Of a DNA stretch of 49,740 nt, positions 1 to 8,883 are shown in pieces. Under the pieces are notes generated by a model that was not told the origin of the DNA, searched no databases, and saw only the letters and a list, made by a program, of their open reading frames with translations. Source of the DNA: Phaeoceros laevis (taxonomy: Eukaryota > Anthocerotophyta > Anthocerotopsida > Notothyladales); NCBI GenBank assembly GCA_049999765.1, contig JBNGIQ010002796.1, positions 1 to 49,740 on the forward strand, read 5' to 3'. The stretch's first letter is position 1, and every line of letters begins with the position of its first letter. The position numbers and the translations under genes are program-made.

Positions 1-2397
1 GCGGAAGATGTGGAATCTGGCAGGCAGGTGCACGCTGATGTGTTGGAGAGTGGCATTCAGCACGACTCTTTTGTTTGCAACAGCCTGGTGGACATGTATG
101 CGAAGTGTGGGGAGTTGAAAGATGCACGCAGGGTTTTTGACAGTATGGCCACAAGGAATGCAGTGACATGGAATGCCATGATCGCTGGGTATGCAAAGTG
201 TGGCGAGTTGGAAGATGCACGAAAGCTATTTGACAGTCTGGCCACAAGGGATGCGGTAACATGGAATGCCATGATAAATGGGTATGCTGAGCATGGGCTC
301 GGTCCCGAGGCACTCACGTTGTATGGAAGGATGGTGCAGGAGGGCCTGATTTTAGCAAACAGTGTTACGTTTGTATGCCTCCTGAAGGCTTGTACAAGTG
401 CTGGTGCTCTACAGCAGGGCAGGCAGCTGCATTCAGAGATCGTGGAAAGAGGACTGCTTGAAGGTAACATAGTACTAGGAACTTGTCTCGTAAATATGTA
501 TGCAAAATGTGGCCAGTTGGAAGATGCACGAAAAGTGTTTGACAGTCTGTCCACAAGAAATGCGGTAACATGGACTGCTATGATAAATGGGTATGCTGAG
601 CATGGGCTCGGTCACCAGGCACTCACATTGTATGCAAGGATGGAGCAGGAAGGCCTGATCTTAGCAGACAGTGTTACGTTTGCTTGCCTCCTGAGGGTTT
701 GTACAAGTGCAGGTGCTCTACAACAGGGCAGGCAGCTGCATTCAGGGATCGTGAAAAGAGGACTGATTGAAGGTGATCTGGGCTCTTGTCTCGTAAACAT
801 GTATGCAAAGTGTGGCCAGTTGGAAGATGCACGCAAAGTGTTTGACAGTCTGTCCTCAAGGGATGCAGCTACATGGAATGCCATGATAAATGGGTATGCT
901 GAGCTTGGGCTTGGTCGCCAGGCGCTCACATTGTATGCAAGGATGGAACAGGAAGGCCTGATCTTAGCAGACAGAGTTACGTTTGCTGGCCTCCTGAAGG
1001 CTTGTACAAGTGCTGGTGCTCTACAAGAGGGCAGGCAGCTGCATTCAGAGATCGTGGAGAGAGAACTACTTGAAGGTGACACAGTACTGGGCACTTGTCT
1101 CGTTAATATGTATGCAAAATGTGGCCAGTTGGAAGATGCACGCAAAGTGTTTGACAGTCTGTCGACAAGGAATGCAGTAACATGGAATGCCATGATAACT
1201 GGGTATGCTGAGCATGAACTCGGTCCTCAGGCGCTCACATTGTATTCAAGAATGGTGCAGGAAGGCCTGATTTTAGCAGACAGAGTTACCTTTGCTTGCC
1301 TCCTGAAGGCTTGTACAAGTTCTGGTGCTCTACAGCAGGGCAGGCAGCTGCATTCGGAGATCGTGGAAAGAAGAGTACTTGAAGGTGACATAGTACTGGG
1401 CAACTGTCTTGTAAATATGTATGCAAAATGTGGCCAGTTGGAAGATGCACGCGAAGTATTCAACAGTCTGTCCACAAGGGATGCGGTAACATGGAATGCC
1501 ATGATAAATGGGTATGGTAGAAACAATGAAGGCCACAAGGCTACAGCCTGTTTTGAAGAGATGATACTGGCTGGTATTCAGCCTGATGACACCACATTTA
1601 CTTGCCTTCTTGTAGCATGTAGTCAAGAGGGGCTGGTCAGTAAGGGTCGACAGTATTTTGATGCGATGGCGCAACAGCATGGCCTCAACCCGACAACTGA
1701 ACACTATATGTGCATGGTCGATCTTCTTGGGCGGGCAGGCCATTTAGGTGAGGCAGAGAAGATGCTCAAATCAGCTGGGTGCGAAAACCATGTTGTGGGG
1801 TTGATGTCATTGCTGAATGCCTGCAAGAGTCATGGGGATCTAGAGCGGGGAACACGGTGTTTTGAAAGTCTTATTGAGCTGGATCCTCAGTATGCCGGTG
1901 CATATGTGCTCATTGCCAATATGTACGCAGATGCAGGTAGGTGGGCGGATGTAGATAGAATCGAAAGGTTGAGAAAGTTGGCAGGAGCTGTCAAAAAACC
2001 TGCAGTGGCAGGCATTGAGGTGAACAAGCAGGTGCATACATTTGTTGTGGGGGATGAAAGGAATGACATCTCATGCAAGGTTCGGAGCACAAATGAACGT
2101 TTGAAGGAGGAAGGGAACCATGTACCACACACCAAGCTGGTGTTGAAGCCAGTGTCTGAGAAGGAGAAGGAAGATCAACTGTGTGGGCATGCTGAGAAGC
2201 TAGCTTTGGCGTTTGGTCTCTTGAACACTCCCGATGGCACACCTCTGCTGGTAACCAAAAGCCTGCGGATGTGCAGAGACTGCCACTCTTCCACCGAGAT
2301 TATGTCAAGGGTTGAAAACAGGGACATCGTTGTAAGGGACGCATACCGTGTTCATCGATTCGAGGCAGGGTCCTGTAGCTGTAAGTGTCGACATTGA
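1..2397 (+). CDS. PPR-DYW organelle RNA editing factor (5' end off the window)
   Basis: Likely a site-specific C-to-U RNA editing factor of mitochondria or plastids. The frame is open from base 1, so the N-terminus and targeting peptide lie outside the window. P, L and S-type pentatricopeptide motifs run from the start to about base 1,900 (signatures such as NMYAKCGQLEDARKVF and TWNAMI). They are followed by an E region and a PG-box-like stretch (GIEVNKQVHTFVVGD). The C-terminal deaminase-like domain keeps the HxE signature (HAEKLA, bases 2188-2205), the CRDCH zinc motif (near 2274) and a final CSC. The last residues are CKCRH instead of the family's usual CGDYW. Four central repeats are almost identical. 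There is no intron, as is typical of many PPR genes. Editing activity and target are inferred from the family. Confidence in the family is very high. Confidence 0.95.
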   Translation, partial: AEDVESGRQVHADVLESGIQHDSFVCNSLVDMYAKCGELKDARRVFDSMATRNAVTWNAMIAGYAKCGELEDARKLFDSLATRDAVTWNAMINGYAEHGLGPEALTLYGRMVQEGLILANSVTFVCLLKACTSAGALQQGRQLHSEIVERGLLEGNIVLGTCLVNMYAKCGQLEDARKVFDSLSTRNAVTWTAMINGYAEHGLGHQALTLYARMEQEGLILADSVTFACLLRVCTSAGALQQGRQLHSGIVKRGLIEGDLGSCLVNMYAKCGQLEDARKVFDSLSSRDAATWNAMINGYAELGLGRQALTLYARMEQEGLILADRVTFAGLLKACTSAGALQEGRQLHSEIVERELLEGDTVLGTCLVNMYAKCGQLEDARKVFDSLSTRNAVTWNAMITGYAEHELGPQALTLYSRMVQEGLILADRVTFACLLKACTSSGALQQGRQLHSEIVERRVLEGDIVLGNCLVNMYAKCGQLEDAREVFNSLSTRDAVTWNAMINGYGRNNEGHKATACFEEMILAGIQPDDTTFTCLLVACSQEGLVSKGRQYFDAMAQQHGLNPTTEHYMCMVDLLGRAGHLGEAEKMLKSAGCENHVVGLMSLLNACKSHGDLERGTRCFESLIELDPQYAGAYVLIANMYADAGRWADVDRIERLRKLAGAVKKPAVAGIEVNKQVHTFVVGDERNDISCKVRSTNERLKEEGNHVPHTKLVLKPVSEKEKEDQLCGHAEKLALAFGLLNTPDGTPLLVTKSLRMCRDCHSSTEIMSRVENRDIVVRDAYRVHRFEAGSCSCKCRH
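280..1509 (+). repeat. Four tandem ~309-bp units (PPR triplets) inside the PPR gene
   Basis: Units start at the GGGTATGCTGAGC-like sequence at 280, 589, 892 and 1201, with lengths of 309, 303, 309 and 309 bp. Each encodes one P-L-S motif triplet of 101-103 residues and by eye the copies are almost the same at the DNA level. The second unit lacks two codons, so LEGNIVLGTC becomes IEGDLGSC. A more divergent unit follows at 1510. The periodicity is exact in frame, so it adds or removes whole RNA-binding modules. Confidence 0.9.
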
Positions 2398-2849
2398 GCG
2401 AGGAGAAAAATTTGCCAACTGAAGCAGTCCCACCACCTGCCTGCTTCAGGTCACGCAAGTGTGTCATCATGCAGACCTGGAGGATCAGTCGGCGGATTTG
2501 GTGGCAGTGGCACTAGACAGTGGTTCCTCAGTGGCTCCGTAGCTCTCAAAATGGCTGACAAATTATAAACGGGGCCTTTTTTCACAAAAAATGGCTGACG
2601 GTTGCCGTTCAAGAATTCTTCGCAAGTGGCGGGTCAGTCCCTGGCCAATCCCGCCGGAGGAGGACGATGATGATGAGGAGGAAGATGATATGGGGGCATG
2701 TGAAGCAGCTAGCTTTTGATGAAACGCCTAGGTGCTGAAGATTGTGTTCTTCCTAGTGAGACGGGCGGAGGAGTTAGCGCTCTGCCTGATGCGTTATGGG
2801 CTACTCGCGTCTGCGACTTTGCCTCTCGGACCGAGGGCTACCCGTGCCT

Positions 2850-2984
2850 CCAGACTCCTGAGCTTTGCTGCAGCTTTTAGAAAGTTGAGAAAACAGTATT
2901 GCCTCCAGTTTGCTGACTTCTGGAGGCACTACTGTTTCCTCAGCCTTCTAAGCTTGCCGCCAACAAGCTCATCCAGCAATCTGG
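2850..2984 (+). other. Long imperfect foldback, possible small-RNA precursor
   Basis: The arm at 2850-2908 is the near reverse complement of 2920-2984, leaving an 11-nt loop (2909-2919). The inner 22 nt of each arm (2887-2908 and 2920-2941) pair at 20 of 22 positions. Pairing continues outward through 2872-2886 with 2942-2954, then more loosely through the segments containing TGAGCTT and CCAGA, with small bulges. A stem of about 55-60 bp with scattered mismatches and a tiny loop resembles a plant MIRNA foldback or a young inverted duplication. It could also be a MITE-like palindrome. No small RNA is assigned; expression is unknown. Confidence 0.6.
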
Positions 2985-3436
2985 AAACTTTCATGGCTGC
3001 TGCAGCTCAATGGCCCAGGATCAAGGTACAGTGTGATGTGGTCACGAAGCCCCAATAACTTACCGTGACCTCAGGTCCGTCCTTTGTCCATTACAGCTCA
3101 TCTCTCTACTTCCAGTTTCAACTCACCTCTATCAGAGTCCATCTCTCCGAAGTTAGTACAATTGTGCATTCAAAGACCGCGCGTGCCGACAAGCTGCAAG
3201 CTTGCCCAGGTTTTTCTCAAATCCGGTTTCTTACAGGTTTTTTTCAAGTCAGGTTTTTCTCAAGTCTTTGTGAAACTGTCACCTCAAACGTTGATTCCTT
3301 AGAACTTTCCTTCCTCAAGCTCATGAATTCCACCAGCGATGGCTACGTGCCTTTGAAATTTCACGAGACTCCGCAGAAAAGCACCAAGCTGTGCAGATGT
3401 CACTCCATCCCTTGCCTGCAAAAATGTGGGTTCTAC

Positions 3437-3460
3437 TGCCTGCCTGCCTGCCTGCCTGCC
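3437..3460. repeat. (TGCC)6 microsatellite
   Basis: Six uninterrupted TGCC units lie about 45 bases beyond the stop codon of the SUMT gene, probably in its 3' untranslated region. Confidence 0.9.
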
Positions 3461-3504
3461 TCCCTCACCCCAAGCAGCCCCGATGAGTGAGCAGTTCCTG
3501 TTTG

Positions 3505-4680
3505 TCATTGGATCTGGCTGGGTAGAAGAGGGTCGGGGCTTCGTTGCCGTCTGTCTCGCACATCACTGCTCATGCTGGCACCTGCCTGCTGGTGGCAGGG
3601 ATTCGAAGGCCAGAGCGGGGACAAAGCCACAACACGCCCGATGAAGATCAAAGTGGGGGACACCAATTGCGCGTCTGCCACTTGACCTGGCAACTCTTGC
3701 AGCTGCGCAAACACGATGCGTTGCTCAGAGGTGGTGCCCCTCTCCACAGCAGCAGCCGGAGTGGTAGGCGGCAACCCATTCGCCAGCAGCTTGGCAGCCA
3801 GCCCAGGGAGAGTGGCCAGGCCCATGTAGATCACCAGAGTAGAATCCGGGTCCGCAGCCTGCTCCGCGACGTAGAGCGGGTCGTCCCCTCCTTTCCTGGA
3901 ATGCCCAGTCAGGAAGCGGACGCTGTTGGCAGCCCCTCTGTGCGTGAGCGGAATTCCCAGCTCCGCCGCGATGCCGGAGGCCGCAGTGATGCCCGGCACG
4001 ATTCGCACCTGGATTCCCTGCTGCTGCAGGAACTCCATCTCCTCACCCCCTCTGCCGAACACCAGGGGGTCTCCGCCTTTGAGCCGCAGCACGGTGGCGC
4101 CGGCCTCGGCGAAGTTGAGCAGCAGTTCGTGGATCTCGTCCTGCGTGCGGCTGTGGAAGCCCGCGGATTTGCCCACGTACAGCAGCCGCGCTCGGTCCTG
4201 CACCAGATTGAGTACGTCCGTGGAGACCAGGCGGTCGTAGAGCACCAGGTCGGCTCGTTGCATCAGCCGGACTGCCTTGACGGTGAGCAGGTCCGGGTCC
4301 CCGGGCCCGGTTCCCACCAGGAAGACCTCGCCTGGGCCCTGGGGCCGCCCCTCCTCCTGCGCCCATTGCCTCCTGAGCAGGCCCAGCAGCTCTCGCAGCT
4401 CCGGGAGCCGTTTCTCCTGCTGCTCCTCGGGGGGTGGTGGTTCTTCTACTTCTCGCAAAGCCTCATCACGATCACCCCTGCCGCCGCAGTGTAGTCTCAG
4501 CTGCTGCCGGCGAGGAACAGCCAGAAGATTTTGCAGCAGGTGCCTGCTTCTTCTCACGGTTGCCCATTGCTGCTGCTTTTCGCAAAATCCAAGTGAGCTC
4601 GCTCTCGGGGGCCTCCATGTCCCCAGATCCGCCAGCTGCCTGCTACTGGAAGCCATACCGGAGCTCATCGCAACCTCCAT
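3505..4680 (-). CDS. UPM1: Plastid uroporphyrinogen-III C-methyltransferase (SUMT)
   Basis: Transfers two methyl groups from S-adenosylmethionine to uroporphyrinogen III to give precorrin-2, the first step from the tetrapyrrole trunk toward siroheme, the cofactor of sulfite and nitrite reductase, in plastids. The single-exon protein shows the family signatures in order: VGTGPGDPDLLTVKA, LVLYDRLVS, RLKGGDPLVFGRGGEE, PGITAASGIAAELGIPLTHR, and a terminal SPTLIFIGRVV followed by about 35 extra residues. The first ~120 residues are Ser/Arg/Gln-rich and look like a transit peptide plus linker. I chose the ATG at 4680 (MEVAMSSG) because it begins a plausible transit peptide; an in-frame ATG at 4752 is possible. 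There is no fused siroheme synthase domain. The gene is divergent from the BtuF-like gene. Confidence 0.93.
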   Translation of the reverse strand: MEVAMSSGMASSSRQLADLGTWRPPRASSLGFCEKQQQWATVRRSRHLLQNLLAVPRRQQLRLHCGGRGDRDEALREVEEPPPPEEQQEKRLPELRELLGLLRRQWAQEEGRPQGPGEVFLVGTGPGDPDLLTVKAVRLMQRADLVLYDRLVSTDVLNLVQDRARLLYVGKSAGFHSRTQDEIHELLLNFAEAGATVLRLKGGDPLVFGRGGEEMEFLQQQGIQVRIVPGITAASGIAAELGIPLTHRGAANSVRFLTGHSRKGGDDPLYVAEQAADPDSTLVIYMGLATLPGLAAKLLANGLPPTTPAAAVERGTTSEQRIVFAQLQELPGQVADAQLVSPTLIFIGRVVALSPLWPSNPCHQQAGASMSSDVRDRRQRSPDPLLPSQIQ

Positions 4681-5031
4681 GGCGCTGGATTGACTGATGA
4701 GGCGGCGTTGGCCTTCTTCCTCTCTGCTCTTGTACCTACGGGATTTGCGCAACAGTTGTAGGCGGGCTGCCGAGCCGCCGCAGAAGGCCCCCGGGAAGCG
4801 GCGAGGCGTCCTTGTCGGGGCTCTTGTAGGGATTCCGGGTCGTGGTAGGCCCCGCGATTCGTTGTCATCCCGTTTCCTATCTACAGCCGATCACCATCTT
4901 CCTTGGAGTTGCCTGGAACGCAGCAGCCAGGTGAATGATCCGACCTTCGATTTCCTTTTGGCCGTCCAGGCGAGTTGGCATCTGAGACTTGGTACTGACT
5001 GCAGTTGGTAGCGGTTGTGCAGGGGACGTTC
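4681..5031. promoter_or_regulatory. Divergent promoter region, SUMT / BtuF-like gene
   Basis: About 350 bp separate the two head-to-head start codons, so both promoters and leaders must share this space. I do not see a convincing TATA box for either gene. If SUMT starts at 4752 the spacer falls to about 280 bp. Confidence 0.5.
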
Positions 5032-6985
5032 ATGGCTCCCTTAACCTCATCAGCTGCTCCCAGGGTGGTATCACTTCTTCCAGCGGCCACTGAAATGGTC
5101 TGCCTCGTGGGTGGGCAGGAGAAGCTTGTCGGTCGAGGGCACGAAGACGACTTCCCTGAAGAGATTACTGATCGACCAGTCGTCACGGCGGCCAGGCATT
5201 CCTTCACCACTTCTTCAGGTGTTGTCACAAGGTCCCAATGCAGCAGGTTTGAACGATTTTCGGCACTAGCCTTTACACTCGGTTGTCCCCTGTGTGCTGC
5301 TCTTTTCCTTCCAGCAAATTTGCGTCCCTTGCTTGGCTGATTTTCTTATGCCGGCCACGGATTAATCATTTCTGCAGATATCGACAAGAAGGTCAGCGAA
5401 TCTGTGGCAAAAGGAGAAGGGTTGTACTTCGTGGACGCGCTTTTGTTGAAATCTTTAAGGCCTACAGTGATTATTACTCAAGCACTGTGCAGTGTTTGTG
5501 CAATCGACTACAATCTCGTGATGAAGGTTTCTCGGTATATCTTCTTACTTTGTATGATGAGGACACAACTGGTGTTCATTGAACACAAAAACGAAGTACT
5601 GGTTTGTATCTGATTCTCTTTTGCCTCTTCCCTTTCAATGCTGCTCGCTTTTTTCTTACAGGAACTTGGACCCTGTTCCTCAAATTGTCAGTCTAAACCC
5701 CAACACATTTGAAGATATATTGGATGACATCCTGCTGGTCGGGCAGGCAATAGGTATGTGTTGGGTGAGTTCATCACAACCTGGCTGCTCCGCTCTGCAG
5801 TGATGATTTCAAGACAACCTCTTGTGCTTTTTTCCTTAATGCAGGCCATGCTGATGAAGCGAAACAGGTTGTAGCATCGTTGAACAAAAGAATTGAGTCT
5901 GCCAAGACACATATCAAGGCCAGAAAAAAGGGACAAGGGCCTCGAGTGGTGTTTATGGAATGGACAGACCCCATTTTCTGCGCAGGGCACTGGACACCAC
6001 AGCTAATTGAGATGGCCGGAGGAGAGCATCCATTGAATTCTTGCACCCTGGCAGGGTATCCTCCAATTGCACGTACTTTGGCGCATGTGCTTTTGCACTG
6101 TTGGGAAGTTGTTAGGATCCCTGTAGCACAGCACTTGCAGGGATACAATGCGATCAGCAAAACTCTGCTGCTGAGGTGAGGGAGTTGGTATTCTTCATGA
6201 TCATGACTGCTTGTCTGGTTCTGATCGGCTGCAGGAAAGCTAGCGAGTCATTTCGAGTGTCCCAAGAAGATGTGTCACGCATCGATCCTGATTGGATGAT
6301 AATCAGCCCATGTGGGCTTGACATTCCAACGACCAAGGTTAGGCTTCCTTACAAGCACCAACCAGAGCATCATTGGCACCTCTTCCATGTTGTACTCTCT
6401 GCTGAAACTTATGTTCCTTTGTTTCTGCTTCCAGCGGGAGATGAGGACCCTTATTGTTCAAGACTGGTGGAAGAATTTACGGGCTGTCAAGGAGAACCAC
6501 GTTGTGCTTGTCGATGGAAACCAGATGTTCAATCGTTCTGGCCCAAGAATTGTTGACGCTTTCGAATGGTAGGCTCCAACCAGCAAAATCATCATGTTGG
6601 CATGTTCGCCAAATCCCTCGAATATTCTAGCAAAGTTTGACCATTTTAATCTTTTGTATTGTGCAGGTTAGTTGGCCTTCTCAATGAAGCTCCTGGCTGT
6701 ATGCCCCCAGGATTCCCGTGGGAGAAATGGGGACCTGATTCTGCGTTACCAGAGTCAGCTGGAATGTACCCTCCAGTTTATGACATCGGCACCCCTCATG
6801 TTAACAACCATGGGTATGCAAATGGGGCTACAGTAGATAAATTTGATGATACTTGGGTGGAAGCTTTGCATGAAAGCTGGCAGGAGTCACCTTTGGCAAG
6901 AGACATAGAGGAAGCTCATGAAGCTGCTTGTAAGGAATCGAAAAACATGTATCAAGATCCAAGCACTGGTGAGATACTCAAATGA
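5032..6985 (+). CDS. BtuF-like periplasmic-binding-fold protein (cobalamin/iron-complex type)
   Basis: Resembles bacterial class III substrate-binding proteins for vitamin B12 or iron chelates. Opening signatures are PRVVSLLPAATEMVCLVGG and LVGRGHEDDFP, followed by ITQALCSVCAIDY, IVSLNPNTFEDILDDI, VVFMEWTDPIFCAGHWTPQLIEMAGG, DPDWMIISPCGLD and VLVDGNQMFNRSGPRIVDAFE. I join seven exons: 5032-5218, 5378-5534, 5662-5753, 5845-6055, 6235-6337, 6435-6568 and 6667-6985. All have GT-AG borders and consistent phase, giving 400 aa. An extra ~65-residue tail follows the usual end of the fold. There is no signal peptide, lipobox or evident transit peptide, so it is probably intracellular and not a transporter receptor. 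The ATG at 5005 is an alternative start. The ligand is unknown; cobalamin is only the bacterial precedent. Confidence 0.85.
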
Positions 6986-7690
6986 AGAACAATGCCCTTC
7001 AGTAAGCCCTAGTAGTGGAACCATGCCTGCTGTGTACTCTTTGATTTGTCCATGCTGTTTTTCACTTTTTTGTTGGACCTCCATCAAAGGTGGTGTTTCC
7101 ATAAAGAAAGGGAATCGTTCTCTGTGGGCTCTGTGATTGTCAGGTTGTCGGTCCATGTTCTCGTCTTCTGCGTAGCTTTACCCACCTCACGTTGCAGGGT
7201 TCATGGTATTCACAGCGAGGTCTTTGCATGAAAGGGGAACTTGCTGTGGAAACCGTTGTAGGTGTGTTCCATAACCGACATTCTTTTACTAAAAGCTTGT
7301 TATAGAAGCCCCGTTTGAACCTTTACCAGCTGGACTTGTTTACTGTGGTATCAGACACTGCCCTTTTGGGCACTACAATGTCAGTAGCCTGAAAGGACCA
7401 AGAGAACGCATTGTTACGGTATATGTCTGTCACCTTCCCACAAGTTAGGTTGCTCTGATATGTTGTAGCAGCCTTGTGTCTGTATGGGAGCGGTTACTGT
7501 GAGGTTGTACTGAACTGGGCTGTGTTCAAACCTGGGCTTCCTCATAAAGACTCCAACTTTCATGACAACTGACAAGCTAAATAGAAGCTTACGGGCCGAA
7601 GGGCAGACCCTGTCCATGGATTCGCTTAATTGGTCTGGAGATATTTCCTCTCATTTTGCTCTCAAGGTCGGCACTTCGCATTTCAGATGA
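6986..7690. other. Intergenic region, no gene seen
   Basis: This is the 3' flank of the BtuF-like gene and the upstream side of the next gene. No open frame here has recognisable similarity. Upstream exons of the following unrecognised gene could lie in it, because its first solid exon begins directly after an acceptor site. Confidence 0.4.
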
Positions 7691-8541
7691 ATGGCAGTGA
7701 CTTGGATATATCTGATTTCATGCCAGGACGTTACATGTAACCTTACGCACTAGTTTCGAATACTGGTTCCTTGGCAGGACTTGACAGGCTTTCTTCGTTC
7801 TCAAGCTGGCAACTTGAACAATTCAGCAGCAGTCAAGCCGCAATCAAGCAGCTCAAAAGTTCTGTTGTGTACGTTTTTTGATTCAATGACTGGACGGGTT
7901 GTTCCTTTGGATGAGAGGAAGGTTGTCCCAAATGCTGTATCCCCTGTCTCTCTGTACGGAATTATGGATCAAGCAAGATATTTGGAGATGCCCTTGCTTG
8001 CTATACCCGTCAAGAAGCACTGGACTTCTCATGAAGTAGAGAAGGCTGTCCAAGAAGGCTTCTCACTTGTTCCTTTTGAGGTATTCACTGTGATCTCTGT
8101 GTGGTCCCTGTCGGATGCAGATTTCTGGGATTCCCATGTACTTGAATATGCTGTGGCTTTTGTCAGGTTCGAAGGCTTGTCATGGGCTTGAGGGACGTAA
8201 GGCCCATTCTAGACTCGTCTCAGGTGGATGACCGGGACGCATCACTGTTAGAACTGGCTAGAGCAAGGCTACCCCATTTCTGGGCTTCGTCAGGTGTGAA
8301 GGTGAGTCTTCAGAGTTCGAGTCTTTCCACGGTTTGAGCTCGAAGTTGGACACCTTAAGGATGTGGCATCTCTGCGCAGGCAAGGCTGTACTTCCGGCGC
8401 GGATTTCTGCATGAAAACTTACAGCCCACGGTCTACTCGGAAGGGTTTTTACAAACACTTCATGGTTCCGTTAATTGCCTAGGGAGTTTAGAGACATTTT
8501 GGGTCCACATGGATTATAAAGTACCACAGCCCGAGTCCTAA
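7691..8541 (+). CDS. Unrecognised spliced gene
   Basis: I do not recognise this protein. Three exons join in frame: 7778-8080, 8167-8301 and 8380-8541 (stop TAA), each with good GT-AG borders and introns of 78-86 nt. The first contains VLLCTFFDSMTGRVVPLDER and a stretch around MDQARYLEMPLLAIPVKKHW. The second contains LVMGLRDVRPILDSS and LLELARARLPHFWASSG. The last ends in WVHMDYKVPQPES. The 5' end is unresolved. A short exon from the ATG at 7691, with donor near 7726, fits phase, but further upstream exons are possible. It is about 213 aa as drawn, soluble, with no membrane segment. Its last exon is convergent with the TFIIIC gene. Confidence 0.5.
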
Positions 8542-8883
8542 GTAGTGAAGACCTATGAGGAACACCTGACACTGGGTAAATCCGTATTTTTGTATGATAA
8601 CTGGGCTTCCTAGCCATCTTTGGCGCATTAGGTTGTTCAACAGAAGACCAACGAAACCCGGCTCGCACTGTGGACACATCATGATTGGACCAATTTGGAC
8701 TCGCTTGCATTGCTGAGTCGGGACGGGCGGATGGTGATGACTCGTGAGACTACACAACGTGGACCTCGGTATACTAAGTTACTAACCCACGGTACTAAAT
8801 AAACCCGTGGCTGTGCTTACCTTTCTAACATTCACCCTTAGGTTTAACAATGGTGATTGGCTGCCACACGGTCGGAGGTTGAA

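Larger units (their letters stand above)
2398..3504. other. Intergenic region between the PPR and SUMT genes
   Basis: The 3' flanks of the PPR gene and of the oppositely oriented SUMT gene meet here. I see no convincing protein-coding gene; the open frames lack family similarity and splice support. It does contain a strong foldback (2850-2984), a short pyrimidine-rich stretch with repeated CAGGTTTTTCTCAA-like words (about 3208-3265) and a TGCC microsatellite (3437-3460). Confidence 0.5.

Noticed and set aside
57-1743. Long minus-strand frames opposite the PPR gene
   Set aside because: They are antisense shadows caused by the repetitive, biased codon use of the PPR motifs.
8488-8757. 89-residue minus-strand frame with a CPQC motif
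   Set aside because: It overlaps the last exon and 3' flank of the plus-strand gene, lacks similarity, and is not connected to the TFIIIC5 frame, which stops at 8884.
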